Source: Rhizobium sp. LC145
Lineage (GTDB): Bacteria; Pseudomonadota; Alphaproteobacteria; Rhizobiales; Rhizobiaceae
Length of the DNA: 64,000 bases
Direction: 5' to 3'
Assembly: GCF_001005825.1 (NCBI RefSeq)
Contig: NZ_LBHV01000007.1
Coordinates: 248,001-312,000 of the forward strand
A model generated the notes under the pieces. It ran no database searches, had not been told where the DNA came from, and saw only the letters and a program-made list of their open reading frames with translations. Positions 23,901-32,900 of the stretch are shown in pieces. Each line of letters begins with the position of its first letter. Within the stretch, counting starts at the first letter, position 1. Made by a program: the position numbers and the translations under genes.

Positions 23901-24377
23901 AGCCTGCGGCTTTGCCTGGATCAGCTCACCGATGCGCCCCTGCCCCACCATGGAAGGCGAGCGGGCGCCGGTCGAGGCATCGGCGAAAAGAAGCTGGACA
24001 TCCTTGGCGCGCGCTTCCTTGCCGTTGATGCGATAGATGGAGCCGGATTCCCGCTCGATACGGCGGGAGACCTGGATCTCGTCGCTATCGTTGAAGGCGG
24101 CGGGCGCGGTGCGGTCGGAATTGTCGAGGTGAAGGCCGACCTCGGCGGTGTTGCGGGCCGGGCGGTTGCCGGAGCCGGAAAAGATCACGTCGTCCATGCC
24201 GGACGCGCGCATGTTCTTGTAGGAATTCTCGCCCATCACCCAGCGCAGCGCTTCGACAAGATTGGACTTGCCGCAGCCGTTCGGGCCGACCACCCCGGTC
24301 AGCCCGCGCTCGATGACGAATTCCGTCGGCTCCACGAAGGACTTGAACCCGACGACGCGCAGCTTGGTGAACTTCAT
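20916..24377 (-). CDS. smc: Chromosome segregation protein SMC
   Basis: An 1153-residue condensin subunit that folds and segregates the chromosome in an ATP-dependent way. Walker A GPNGCGKSN is at residues 31-39, and the C-terminal head has LLSGGEQALTAMAL (about 1050) and the Walker B/D-loop VLDEVDAPLDDHN. Two long coiled-coil arms surround a hinge at about 510-640 (region with DFAPVAEMIRVDRGYEAALG). Length is typical. It is the last gene of a probable unit with the dciA-like and dsbA-like genes upstream, an order I know from many rhizobia. Confidence 0.97.
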   Translation of the reverse strand: MKFTKLRVVGFKSFVEPTEFVIERGLTGVVGPNGCGKSNLVEALRWVMGENSYKNMRASGMDDVIFSGSGNRPARNTAEVGLHLDNSDRTAPAAFNDSDEIQVSRRIERESGSIYRINGKEARAKDVQLLFADASTGARSPSMVGQGRIGELIQAKPQARRQLLEEAAGISGLHSRRHEAELRLRAAEGNLERLEDVVTQLESQIESLKRQARQANRFKSLSADIRSREAMLLHIRWVQAKEAEGEAESALNQATIVVAEKAQAQMEAAKGQGIASLKLPELREEEAKAGAALQRLQIARGQLEEEVNRLLKRRDELTRRLAQLAEDIRREERLVADNAAFLAKLDQEEAELNELLADSGVEAEDVRVAFEAAAETLAASEKLFAAITAERAEAAAARNQLERLIRDLSERRQRLDRQLGEAEAELASITERLSGLDDPSEKRETVEAAEFAVEEAAAMAEEVEAALAEARSNETLARAPVEAARASLNGLETEARTIRKMLAAGDASGDFAPVAEMIRVDRGYEAALGAALGDDLESPVDASAPAHWSLNGDGADDPALPQGAEPLIDRVTAPPELARRLRQIGVVDLADAVRLVALLKPGQRLVTKEGAVYRWDGHVKGSEAPGAAALRLAQKNRLSELEAEIDEARILLSEAEDVAAAAAGEIAAQERRLADARDRSRLAARQLAEARDVLAAAERAAGDLMRRRDVVAEAVSQVKAQLEDLGLQEENARVELEDAPDISDMDERLRDQQMAVATDRGLLAEARARHEGLNREIEARRRRLCAIAQERTSWQARAASAEDHVATLREREEEAREEIVDLEAAPEEFDDKRRALIDELQKAEEARRMASDRLAEAETRQREADQIAATALLELAEAREKRGRAEERLVSAAEKRHESEQRIREALGVAPHEVLRLAGLQAGGAPPDPRDIEREVDRLKMERERLGAVNLRADEEQQELAEKLATLVRERDDVIEAIRKLRGAIQSLNREGRERLIAAFDVVNTEFQRLFTHLFGGGTAELQLIESDDPLEAGLEILARPPGKKPQTMTLLSGGEQALTAMALIFAVFLTNPAPICVLDEVDAPLDDHNVERYCNLMDEMAASTETRFVIITHNPITMARMNRLFGVTMAEQGVSQLVSVDLQTAELMREAS

Positions 24378-24413
24378 GCCGCGCCCCTCGCCTTCCCCCT
24401 TCGGGGGAAACGA

Positions 24414-25115
24414 TCAAAGCAGGCTGTCGATGAGCGCCGACATGGATTCAACCGACATGTCTCCAGTGTACTTCTTCCCATTGATCAGGAAGGTCGGCGT
24501 GGAATTGACGCCGAAGTCGTTCGCACCCCGCTGCATGGTTGCGTTCACATCATCGAGAAGCTGCTGGTTCGTCAAGCAGGCGTTGAAACTCTCCTGTGAG
24601 AAACCCGCAAGTTTCGACATCTGCAGCAGCGCGGCGCGGCCATCTTCGGCCGCAGCCCAGGTCTGCTGCTGTTTGAAGAGCATGGAGACCATCGCTTCGT
24701 ACTGTTCCGGCGTGGTGCGCTCCTCCGGATTGGAAGGATTGCAGCGGGCCAGCATGAAGGCGGCAGCAGCACGCGGATCGAACGGGAATTCGCGCACGAT
24801 GAAGCGGACCTTGCCAGTATCCACATACTTCGTCTTGATCGCAGCGAAGGTGTTGTTGTGGAAGTTGGCGCAATGCGGGCAGGTCATCGACATGTATTCG
24901 ACGATCTGGACCGGCGCATTTTCCGGTCCGAGCGCCATTTCCGGCAGCGGGCCGGGCTTCAGCACTTCGGCCATATCCACATCGTCGCCCTCGGATTTGG
25001 GAAGCTCCTGCGCCAGCGCCTGCGAAACGCCGAGCGGGGGAGCCAGGCAGAGAGCCGCGACGGCGGCGCTGCCGAGAAGAGCACGCCGGGTGATGGTGGT
25101 TTCGGTAAGCTGCAT
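24414..25115 (-). CDS. DsbA-like thiol-disulfide oxidoreductase
   Basis: A 233-residue periplasmic protein. It starts with a twin-Arg-type signal (TRRALLGSAAVAALCLAP), and the thioredoxin-like fold has the active site CPHC at C79-C82. The helical insert and the cis-Pro loop (NSTPTFLINGKKY) fit the DsbA/BdbD-like group. It probably oxidises or isomerises envelope disulfides. I chose ATG 25115 because it begins the signal peptide. The stop is 37 bp before smc. Confidence 0.9.
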   Translation of the reverse strand: MQLTETTITRRALLGSAAVAALCLAPPLGVSQALAQELPKSEGDDVDMAEVLKPGPLPEMALGPENAPVQIVEYMSMTCPHCANFHNNTFAAIKTKYVDTGKVRFIVREFPFDPRAAAAFMLARCNPSNPEERTTPEQYEAMVSMLFKQQQTWAAAEDGRAALLQMSKLAGFSQESFNACLTNQQLLDDVNATMQRGANDFGVNSTPTFLINGKKYTGDMSVESMSALIDSLL

Positions 25116-25293
25116 GGAACACCCTTGTTCAAGAAAGCTGAATTCTTCGTCATTTCCGTATCGCGGCCCCAAGGCACTAACAAGCCGTCGATAGGGAAAT
25201 CTCTTCAAAGATGTGTGACAGGCCGGAGCTGAACGGAAGCTGTACGGGTGAAGCGCCGCGAACTTCCGGGTTCGCCCTCACGCCTTCGGTTAC

Positions 25294-25338
25294 GCATGTC
25301 GTTATCGCAAAACCGCGGCACACTTTTGTGCGACCTAC
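25294..25338. repeat. 45-bp dispersed palindromic repeat, copy 1
   Basis: Begins GCATGTCGTTATCGCAAAAC and ends near the dciA-like stop. It shares GTCGTTATCGCAAAACC with copy 2 (27825) and its overall layout with copy 3 (54409). Such elements are typical of rhizobial intergenic DNA. Confidence 0.8.
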
Positions 25339-25839
25339 TTACCGCTTCTTCTGGAGAACCGCCGTGCCGAGGCGCTCGACGGCCTTTTTCAAGACCTCGC
25401 TCTCGATGCCCGCCGTCATCTCCTGAAGCTTGCGCGCGGCCTCTCCCTTCAAAGGCGGCGGCTTGCGCGGATGGCGGAAGGTGGCCGATACCGGCTTCTG
25501 TACGATGCGGATCTGACGCACCGCCGGAAAGCCGAAGAAGCTGTTGATGCGGGAGATCAGCTCGCCCTGCGCATGGGTGAGGAAGAGCGCACGCGCGCCT
25601 TCGCAAGCAATCGTCAGCACGCCGGATTGGTAACCTTCGGCCTCGCCGGCCGCGTCACGCCGAGGCCAGGCGATCTTTTCCGGACGCGTGCAATCGGCAA
25701 ATTCCTCGCCGGCGATATCATCCCAGGAGCCGAGAAGGGCCGTGGAAATGCCGGCGCGGCGGGCGAGCACGGGATCGATGATCCCGTTCGCCACTTCCGA
25801 GATTTGCAGTTCGCGCTTCGGCGTAAATGGTTTCTTCAA
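25339..25839 (-). CDS. DciA-like DUF721 protein
   Basis: A 166-residue protein with the DUF721 pattern: the N-terminal segment with LLGSWDDIAGEEFADCTRPEKIAWPR, then GVLTIACEGARALFL and QGELISRINSFFGFPAVRQIRI. DciA recruits the replicative helicase DnaB, so replication initiation is a likely role; the family link is by domain only. The start is a TTG at 25839 that overlaps the stop of the preceding small gene (TTGA); no upstream ATG exists in this frame. Confidence 0.75.
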   Translation of the reverse strand: MKKPFTPKRELQISEVANGIIDPVLARRAGISTALLGSWDDIAGEEFADCTRPEKIAWPRRDAAGEAEGYQSGVLTIACEGARALFLTHAQGELISRINSFFGFPAVRQIRIVQKPVSATFRHPRKPPPLKGEAARKLQEMTAGIESEVLKKAVERLGTAVLQKKR

Positions 25840-26036
25840 GGCTTCGTACTCGAAACGGAGGTCGGGCAGGCAGGATGATCTGCCGGATATTGATCAAAAT
25901 CTCCGTGGGGACACCAGCCGCTGGAAAAATTCAGCACCACCACCACAATTGCGAATGCAGTCACGACCATTAGAGCAAGCGCGGCGCGGAAAACCCAACG
26001 AAGTGCTTCCCCAGCCGTCATGCGATATCTCGACAT
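25836..26036 (-). CDS. Small membrane protein
   Basis: A 66-residue protein with one membrane segment (AALALMVVTAFAIVVVVLNF). Two Cys residues follow in the short C-terminal part (GWCPHGDFDQ and PACPTS). It starts 29 bp from mutY on the opposite strand and overlaps the dciA-like gene by TTGA. Its function is unknown. Confidence 0.6.
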   Translation of the reverse strand: MSRYRMTAGEALRWVFRAALALMVVTAFAIVVVVLNFSSGWCPHGDFDQYPADHPACPTSVSSTKP

Positions 26037-26065
26037 CGTGAAACTTCAAGCTCATATAGCTCAGA

Positions 26066-27163
26066 ATGACCCCTCAGCCAACAACGCAACCTGTCACCGC
26101 GCGCAATCCGGCAGATACACTCCTCACCTGGTACGACCGGCACCACCGGGAGCTGCCCTGGCGGGTGAGCCCGGCCGCGGCGAAAGCCGGCAAAAGGGCC
26201 GATCCCTACCACATCTGGCTTTCGGAAGTGATGCTGCAGCAGACCACGGTGCAGGCGGTCAAACCCTATTTCACCAAGTTTCTGACGCTCTGGCCGAAGG
26301 TGACGGACCTTGCCGCCGCGCCTGTCGAGGACGTCATGGCCGCCTGGGCTGGGCTCGGCTATTACGCCCGCGCCCGAAATCTCAAGAAATGCGCCGAGGC
26401 GGTGGCCGGCGAGCATGGCGGGGTATTTCCCGGTACCGAGGAAGGCCTGCGGCAGCTTCCCGGCATCGGCGACTATACGGCCGCCGCCGTCGCGGCGATC
26501 GCCTTCAACCGCCCCGCCACCGTCATGGACGGCAATGTCGAGCGGGTGATCTCGCGCCTTCATGCGATCGATGCGCCACTGCCGGGCGCCAAGCCGCTGA
26601 TGAAGCGACAGGTGGCGGCATTGACGCCGACCGACCGGCCCGGCGATTTCGCGCAGGCAATGATGGATCTCGGCGCGACGATCTGCACGCCGAAGCGGCC
26701 GAGCTGCATTCTCTGTCCGTTGCGTGAAGACTGTCTCGCCTTCGCCGAACACGATCCGGAGAGGTTTCCGGTGAAGGCGGCGAAGAAGGAGAAACCGATC
26801 CGCGTGGGCGCCGCCTTCATAGCGGTGACGCCGGGGGGCGAGGTCCTGCTCAGACGGCGTGCCGAGAGCGGGCTGCTCGGCGGCATGACCGAAGTGCCCA
26901 CCACCGGCTGGACCTCGCGGATCGACGGTGGCTCCACCGCGGGCCATGCGCCCTTCCCCGCAAAGTGGGAGGCCTGCGGCGCGGTTACCCATGTCTTCAC
27001 GCATTTCGAACTCAGATTATCCATCTTCCGGGCACTGACCGAAAAGGTCGTGCATGATGACGGTTGGTGGGAGCCGGTCACAAATCTTGATGCCCAGGCG
27101 CTGCCGACCGTCATGAAAAAAGCGATCGTCCAGGCTATTCCACGGGCGTTCCAACCCAATTGA
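26066..27163 (+). CDS. mutY: A/G-specific adenine glycosylase
   Basis: A 365-residue repair enzyme that removes A opposite 8-oxoG. The catalytic Glu lies in LSEVMLQQTTV, the helix-hairpin-helix in LPGIGDYTAAAVAAIAF with the catalytic Asp in VMDGNV, and the [4Fe-4S] ligands in CTPKRPSCILCPLREDC with spacing 6-2-5. The C-terminal NUDIX-like part (about 250-360) recognises 8-oxoG. The length is normal. It diverges from the dciA-like operon across a 29-bp gap. Confidence 0.97.
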   Translation: MTPQPTTQPVTARNPADTLLTWYDRHHRELPWRVSPAAAKAGKRADPYHIWLSEVMLQQTTVQAVKPYFTKFLTLWPKVTDLAAAPVEDVMAAWAGLGYYARARNLKKCAEAVAGEHGGVFPGTEEGLRQLPGIGDYTAAAVAAIAFNRPATVMDGNVERVISRLHAIDAPLPGAKPLMKRQVAALTPTDRPGDFAQAMMDLGATICTPKRPSCILCPLREDCLAFAEHDPERFPVKAAKKEKPIRVGAAFIAVTPGGEVLLRRRAESGLLGGMTEVPTTGWTSRIDGGSTAGHAPFPAKWEACGAVTHVFTHFELRLSIFRALTEKVVHDDGWWEPVTNLDAQALPTVMKKAIVQAIPRAFQPN

Positions 27164-27201
27164 TTCACGGGTTTAGTTAATCCAAGGGAGCCAAGGCATT
27201 C

Positions 27202-27816
27202 ATGGCGGCAAAGATCGACCACATCGTTTTCGACATCGGCAAGGTTCTGATCCATTACGATCCCAACATTCCCTATAGCCGCATCATTCCGGACGAAGAG
27301 GAACGCCGCTGGTTCTTCCTCAATGTCTGCACCCATGAATGGAACCTGGAGCAGGACCGTGGCCGCAAATGGGAAGACGCCGAAAGCCTGCTGATCGAGA
27401 AGCATCCGGAGCGCGAGGAGCAGATTCGCGCCTTCCGTAAATACTGGCACGAGATGGTGCCCCACGCCTATGAGGGCAGCGTCGCCATCATGGAAGGGCT
27501 GATCGAGAAGGGCCGCGACGTGACGATGCTGACCAATTTCGCGGCCGATACCTTCACCCATGCCCGCGAGCTCTTCCCCTTCCTCAACAAGCCGCGCGGG
27601 GTCACCGTGTCGGGCGAGATCGGGCTCATCAAGCCGGATGTGGCGATCTATGAGAAGCATAGCCGCGATTTCGGGCTGAAGCCGGACGCCACGATCTTCA
27701 TCGACGATTCCTACCCCAATGTGGAAGGCGCCAGGGCTGCCGGCTGGCAGGCCATCCACTTCACGGATGCCGAAAATCTAAAGAAGGACCTCGCCGCCCA
27801 CGGCGTCGAGGTTTAA
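27202..27816 (+). CDS. HAD family hydrolase, YihX-like
   Basis: A 204-residue phosphatase-like protein. The N-terminal motif VFDIGKVLIHYD has the FDxGxV form of the YihX-type HAD group (the second Asp of the classic DxD replaced), as usual there. TNFAADTF and the end IFIDDSYPNVEGARAAGW complete the motifs. The substrate is not predictable from sequence. It follows mutY by 38 bp in the same direction. Confidence 0.88.
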   Translation: MAAKIDHIVFDIGKVLIHYDPNIPYSRIIPDEEERRWFFLNVCTHEWNLEQDRGRKWEDAESLLIEKHPEREEQIRAFRKYWHEMVPHAYEGSVAIMEGLIEKGRDVTMLTNFAADTFTHARELFPFLNKPRGVTVSGEIGLIKPDVAIYEKHSRDFGLKPDATIFIDDSYPNVEGARAAGWQAIHFTDAENLKKDLAAHGVEV

Positions 27817-27824
27817 GCGCTTGC

Positions 27825-27869
27825 GCGTGTCGTTATCGCAAAACCACAGCACGGTTTGGCGCGACATGC
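27825..27869. repeat. 45-bp dispersed palindromic repeat, copy 2
   Basis: Starts GCGTGTCGTTATCGCAAAAC and ends GCGACATGC. Same length as copies 1 and 3, with the arms able to pair. It sits between the HAD stop and the LuxR-type stop, so it may also act in transcription ending. Confidence 0.8.
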
Positions 27870-27870
27870 T

Positions 27871-28953
27871 TCAAAGCAGCAGACGCAGCAGGTCCACCTG
27901 ACGGCTCACGCCGAGCTTGGCGTAGATGCTCTTGATCTGGGTGCGGACCGTCTCGCGCGAAACACCGTGGGCGAAGGCGACTTCGTCCACGGTTTCCCCC
28001 TTCACCAGCCGCGCGGCAACCCTTGCTTCGGCCGGTGTGAGACCATAGGCGGCAAGCAGCGCGTCCTGCTGGCGGGCCCTATCCTGCTCGTTTCGTTCGA
28101 TCAGGACCGCGACGGTCGGCCCCTCGAGAAATTCGCTGATGTAATCGGAAGCCAGGCGCAGGAGAGTATAGCGGAACCGCTTGCCGTTCCGCTCGGCCAT
28201 GGTGGAGAAAACGGAATTTCCGGTGAAATCGCGCTTCAGCATCAGGTCGAGCCGTCCACTCGCTTCGTCATCGGAAAACATGGCGCGGCCTGTTGGCGAA
28301 ATGCTGATGCCGCATCCTTCCTCGATCATTATCCGAGCCTTATCGCTCGTGGAACGGACGAAGCGCCCCTGCCGGACGAGCACGGTACCCACGCCTATCG
28401 CGGTCAGCATGGCCTCTTTTTCGGCGGCTTCGGCTGCGGCGCGGCGCCGGTAAAAGTGAAAGGCGCGCTGCAGGTGCGGAGAGAGACGGGTGAGAAGATC
28501 GGCAACCGCGAGCATCTCTTCCGGTTCCGCGCTTGCATTGAGCGTGCTGAGAAGCAGGACACCCTCGCTATTGCGGACCGGAACGACGCCGACGCCGCAT
28601 GTTACCCCCAGCGGCCGCATGAAGTCGTTATAATATTCCGTCCGCATGGATTGGCTTCTCGGCATCAGCTGATCCGAGATCATGCCCATGCCGATAGGCT
28701 GCATGAAAGCCTTGGACATCCACGGATGCACGCGATGATAATAGCTGTTGTAGCTTTCTATGGCATCGGCCGGGCAATTGGTGCTGAGCTCGACATTGGC
28801 ACGCGAGCCGCGGCTTTCCACCATCACGAAATTGCTGATCGCATTCGGCAGCAGCGCATCGATGCGCGTCATCAGGCTCGGCCATGGCAGCTCGCCGAGG
28901 AGACAGGCATAGATCGTCTCTACGAATTCCTCTTCCGGTATATGCTCGATCAT
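27871..28953 (-). CDS. LuxR-type transcriptional regulator
   Basis: A 360-residue protein with a C-terminal LuxR HTH (about 295-355): YGLTPAEARVAARLVKGETV then VSRETVRTQIKSIYAKLGVS. The N-terminal part has no autoinducer-binding or receiver signature that I recognise; it looks like a PAS/GAF-like sensor, of unknown ligand. I chose ATG 28953 (MIEHIPEEE) over a TTG at 29058, which has no ribosome site and lies in an AT-rich promoter-like stretch. The regulon is unknown. Confidence 0.85.
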   Translation of the reverse strand: MIEHIPEEEFVETIYACLLGELPWPSLMTRIDALLPNAISNFVMVESRGSRANVELSTNCPADAIESYNSYYHRVHPWMSKAFMQPIGMGMISDQLMPRSQSMRTEYYNDFMRPLGVTCGVGVVPVRNSEGVLLLSTLNASAEPEEMLAVADLLTRLSPHLQRAFHFYRRRAAAEAAEKEAMLTAIGVGTVLVRQGRFVRSTSDKARIMIEEGCGISISPTGRAMFSDDEASGRLDLMLKRDFTGNSVFSTMAERNGKRFRYTLLRLASDYISEFLEGPTVAVLIERNEQDRARQQDALLAAYGLTPAEARVAARLVKGETVDEVAFAHGVSRETVRTQIKSIYAKLGVSRQVDLLRLLL

Positions 28954-29024
28954 CCGCCGCGCCCGAAACTGAATATCGATTGGTCCTGAGGTATGCGCCT
29001 GTTCAAGATATGCTGAAAAGCATC

Positions 29025-29041
29025 GAAGATTCTTGATCTTC
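29025..29041. promoter_or_regulatory. Inverted repeat upstream of LuxR-type gene
   Basis: GAAGAT and ATCTTC, perfect arms with 5 bases between, 72 bp upstream of the proposed start. Candidate autoregulatory or activator site. Confidence 0.45.
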
Positions 29042-29138
29042 AGTAATATATGAATCAAAACTTAAATAAAGAGGCTTGATGGCGGGATAAAATATTCCCC
29101 GAAAGAGTAACGCCCGACGTCAGCTTCTGCGAATGGGC

Positions 29139-30026
29139 CTATTTCTGCTTTCGCATCCAATCCATGAACAATTTCAACTCGCCGGCTCGTGGATTGGAAC
29201 TCAGGAACACGCCCCAGAAGGCCAGTCCGGGAAGGGTAATCTGCGATACCCGGATAAGCTCGCCGCGCGCGAGCAAATCCGAAACAAGCACCTCGGAGGC
29301 CAGCACCACGCCCTGCCCCGCGACGGCTGCGTCGATCGCATGGACCTCTTCCGAGAAAGTTTGAACCGCAGGCTTTCCCGGCAGGCCTTGGGCCGCACGC
29401 GCGAACCAGCGCTCCCATGACGGGGCATCTTTCGATTTCGACTTCCAGCGATAGTGTATCAGCGGCAGCCCGGCTATTTCTCCGGGGTCCAGGTCAGGGG
29501 AACGCCCTTGCAGAAGCGGCGGCGCGCAGACCGGCACGATGCGGTCGTCGAAAAGGCGGACCCACTCCGCCCCCTGCCCCGGCGCTTCCGAATAGCGGAT
29601 CGCGATATCGACATCGGAGGCATGCAGATCCACCGGCCGATCCTCCGCTTCGATCGCGAAAGCAAGGCCGGTTTCGGCCCGCAGGCTTGGCAGGCGCGGC
29701 GTCAGCCATCGGCTTGCAAAAGCCATCGTGACGGAGACGGTCAGCGGCCGATCCAGACGCACGGCCGAGATATCCTCGACCGCCGCGGCAACGCGATCGA
29801 GCGCTTCTCTCAGCACCGGATAGAGCGTCTCGCCTTCCGGCGACAGACGAACCGGACGAGGATAGCGGTGGAAGAGCGTGACGCCCAGAATGTCTTCGAG
29901 ATGGCGAACCTGGTGGCTGACCGCCGTCGGCGTCAGGTTGAGCTCTTCCGCCGCCTTGGAGAAGTGGAGATGCCGGGCGGCGGCTTCGAAGGCCCTGAGC
30001 GCGTGCAAAGGCGGCAATCGGCGCAT
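29139..30026 (-). CDS. LysR-type regulator (GcvA-like)
   Basis: A 295-residue regulator. The N-terminal winged HTH is LHALRAFEAAARHLHFSKAA then LNLTPTAVSHQVRHLEDILG, the form of the GcvA-like subgroup. The rest is a LysR substrate-binding domain. It diverges from azoR with 141 bp between, and a T-N11-A box lies in that gap (30055), so it probably regulates azoR and itself. The inducer is unknown. The start ATG at 30026 is at the HTH; upstream in-frame sequence runs through azoR and was rejected. Confidence 0.92.
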   Translation of the reverse strand: MRRLPPLHALRAFEAAARHLHFSKAAEELNLTPTAVSHQVRHLEDILGVTLFHRYPRPVRLSPEGETLYPVLREALDRVAAAVEDISAVRLDRPLTVSVTMAFASRWLTPRLPSLRAETGLAFAIEAEDRPVDLHASDVDIAIRYSEAPGQGAEWVRLFDDRIVPVCAPPLLQGRSPDLDPGEIAGLPLIHYRWKSKSKDAPSWERWFARAAQGLPGKPAVQTFSEEVHAIDAAVAGQGVVLASEVLVSDLLARGELIRVSQITLPGLAFWGVFLSSNPRAGELKLFMDWMRKQK

Positions 30027-30054
30027 GTCGATCTCTTTTCGGGAGCTCGGAAGA

Positions 30055-30067
30055 TGAATCTCATTCA
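30055..30067. promoter_or_regulatory. LysR-type box between regulator and azoR
   Basis: TGAATCTCATTCA is a T-N11-A site with perfect TGAAT / ATTCA arms, located between the divergent starts. It is the most likely binding site of the adjacent LysR-type protein. Confidence 0.65.
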
Positions 30068-30167
30068 CCTTATCTCTGAAATATTCGCTTTCGCCAAGCC
30101 TTTCGGCCGCTGGTAGCTCTTGGCCCCGAAGCGGGCTTTTGCCCGCGACCAGAGACAAGGAGATACC

Positions 30168-30836
30168 ATGACCACCCTGCTGCGCATCGATTCGAGCGCC
30201 CAACTCGAAGACCGCTCGCTGACCCGCCGCCTGACCAATCTCTTCATCGAGGAGTATCGGCGGCAGGCTCCCTCGGCCCGTATCGTCACGCGGGATGTGG
30301 GGCGTTTTCCGGTTCCACCGATAGATCACCGCTTCATTCATGCCGCGTTTACCCCACCGGAGACGCGCGAAAGCTGGATGACCGAAAAGCTGGCGCTTTC
30401 CGACCGGCTTATCGACGAGGTCATTGAGGCGGATATCCTTGTCATGGGCGTGCCCATGTACAATTACGGCATTCCATCCACGTTGAAGGCATGGATCGAC
30501 CATGTCGCCCGAATCGGCCGCACCTTCTCGTTCGATCTTTCACGGGGCGACATACCCATCGCGCCGATACTTTCGGGCAAGCGGCTCGTCGTGTTGTCGT
30601 CGCGCGGGGAATTCGGCTTCGCGCCGGGCGGGTTGCGCGCGCATATGAACGCGCTCGACCCGGCGATTGCCGCCTGCGCCCACTATTTCGGCGTCTCAGC
30701 GGACGCAATCGAAACCGTCGCGATCGAATACCAGGAATTCAAGGACGACCGGCACAGAGTATCCGTAGAACTTGCCGAAGCGCAGGCTCGCGAGATCGCG
30801 CGCCGGCTGGCGATGAGCGCTCTGGAAGCGGCCTGA
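30168..30836 (+). CDS. azoR: FMN-dependent NADH azoreductase
   Basis: A 222-residue flavodoxin-like enzyme that reduces quinones and azo compounds with NADH and FMN. The motif PMYNYGIPSTLKAWIDHVAR (about residues 90-109) is the FMN-binding signature of AzoR, followed by RTFSFD. The ATG at 30168 has AAGGAG 6 bases upstream. It is divergent from the LysR-type gene, a common arrangement for inducible quinone-detoxifying enzymes. A strong terminator follows. Confidence 0.93.
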   Translation: MTTLLRIDSSAQLEDRSLTRRLTNLFIEEYRRQAPSARIVTRDVGRFPVPPIDHRFIHAAFTPPETRESWMTEKLALSDRLIDEVIEADILVMGVPMYNYGIPSTLKAWIDHVARIGRTFSFDLSRGDIPIAPILSGKRLVVLSSRGEFGFAPGGLRAHMNALDPAIAACAHYFGVSADAIETVAIEYQEFKDDRHRVSVELAEAQAREIARRLAMSALEAA

Positions 30837-30878
30837 CCTCATCGGATGCCGCGCGCCCTAAGCGGACGGCGGCAGACT

Positions 30879-30913
30879 ATTGACGCCCGGGGTCAGCCTC
30901 CCCGGGCGTCAAT
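30879..30913. terminator. Strong hairpin terminator between azoR and ccrM
   Basis: ATTGACGCCCGGGG and its exact 14-base complement with a 7-base loop. It lies 43 bp after azoR and 70 bp after the ccrM stop, so it may serve both convergent transcripts. Confidence 0.8.
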
Positions 30914-30982
30914 TATCCTTCTTCGGGACTAGAGGTGAAACCGAGAGAAGGAATTTCGAGATCGGGCTTGAGGACCGGTGGA

Positions 30983-32128
<1,146 letters not shown>

Positions 32129-32152
32129 CTAATACTCTTTACTGGCTGTTAT

Positions 32153-32172
32153 GGTTACCCAAGTTGGTTACC
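32153..32172. promoter_or_regulatory. Direct repeat upstream of ccrM
   Basis: Two copies of GGTTACC (32153-32159 and 32166-32172), 13 bp apart, lie 40 bp upstream of the ccrM start. They could bind a cell-cycle regulator. They only poorly resemble the CtrA box TTAA-N7-TTAA, so I do not call them CtrA sites. Confidence 0.4.
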
Positions 32173-32253
32173 AAAACCTGAAGCGCATGAGCGATTTCGA
32201 GAAAAAATCCGGACACATGGAAAGACGTGAGCCCATGCGCTAGAATGATGCCC

Positions 32254-32550
32254 ATGAAAAAGGACGAAGCGATCGAAAGACTGAGACGGAATGCCGATGC
32301 CATCCGGGCACTCGGCGCGACCTCGCTTTATCTCTTCGGCTCGGTTGCAAGGGACGAGGCCGCGGAAACGAGCGACCTCGACCTGTTCATCGATTACGAT
32401 CCGCAGAGCCGCTTCAACGCGTTCGACCTCGTTGGCATCAAACTCTTTTTGGAAGACGAGTTGCATCTGCCGGTCGATGTAACCACGCGAGACAGCCTGC
32501 ATCCGATGCTGAAGGACAAGATCGAAAACTCCGCCGTGCAGGTCTTTTAA
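32254..32550 (+). CDS. MNT-domain antitoxin (minimal nucleotidyltransferase)
   Basis: A 98-residue protein with the nucleotidyltransferase motif LFGSVARDEAAETSDLDLFI, that is GS-x10-D-x-D, near residues 30-49. This is the MntA type that pairs with HEPN toxins and can inactivate them by AMPylation. Several starts are possible (ATG 32245, 32248, 32254); the last fits the family. Its stop shares bases with the HEPN start (TAATG). Confidence 0.9.
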   Translation: MKKDEAIERLRRNADAIRALGATSLYLFGSVARDEAAETSDLDLFIDYDPQSRFNAFDLVGIKLFLEDELHLPVDVTTRDSLHPMLKDKIENSAVQVF

Positions 32551-32900
32551 TGGCGCGTGAAATCCGGCATTTTCTCAATGACATTCTTCAATCGATCGCT
32601 ATCGTCGAGACGGCGATTGCAGGGAAGTCATTCACTGATTACCAGAATGACCCAATTCTAAAACTCGGGCTGGAGCGTGCCGTCGAGATAATCTCGGAGG
32701 CCAGTCGCAGTATTCCGGCCGAGCTCAAGAATACGCGGCCGGAAATACCTTGGCCGCGGGTCAAGGGCATCGGAAACGTGTTGAGACACGAATATCATGG
32801 CCTGTCCGACAAGATCATCTGGGGCGTTATCATCGATGAGCTTCCCAGACTTCGGATCGCGATTGAGGCCATTCAAAAGCAGGTGGACCAGTCCTACTAA
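32550..32900 (+). CDS. HEPN-domain toxin (DUF86, HepT-like)
   Basis: A 116-residue all-helical protein of the DUF86/HepT group, a ribonuclease toxin in characterised pairs. The usual active motif RN-x3-H-Y is here IGNVLRHEYHG: the Arg that usually stands before Asn is Gly, and an Arg stands next to the His instead. A related GN-x-LRHEY form occurs in other DUF86 proteins, to my knowledge. It is coupled to the MNT gene by TAATG. Activity is likely but unproven. The stop overlaps the convergent ABM gene by 4 bases. Confidence 0.85.
   Translation: MAREIRHFLNDILQSIAIVETAIAGKSFTDYQNDPILKLGLERAVEIISEASRSIPAELKNTRPEIPWPRVKGIGNVLRHEYHGLSDKIIWGVIIDELPRLRIAIEAIQKQVDQSY

Noticed and set aside
32153..32172. 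CtrA binding site at ccrM
   Set aside because: The repeats read GGTTACC, not TTAA, and the spacing does not fit TTAA-N7-TTAA.
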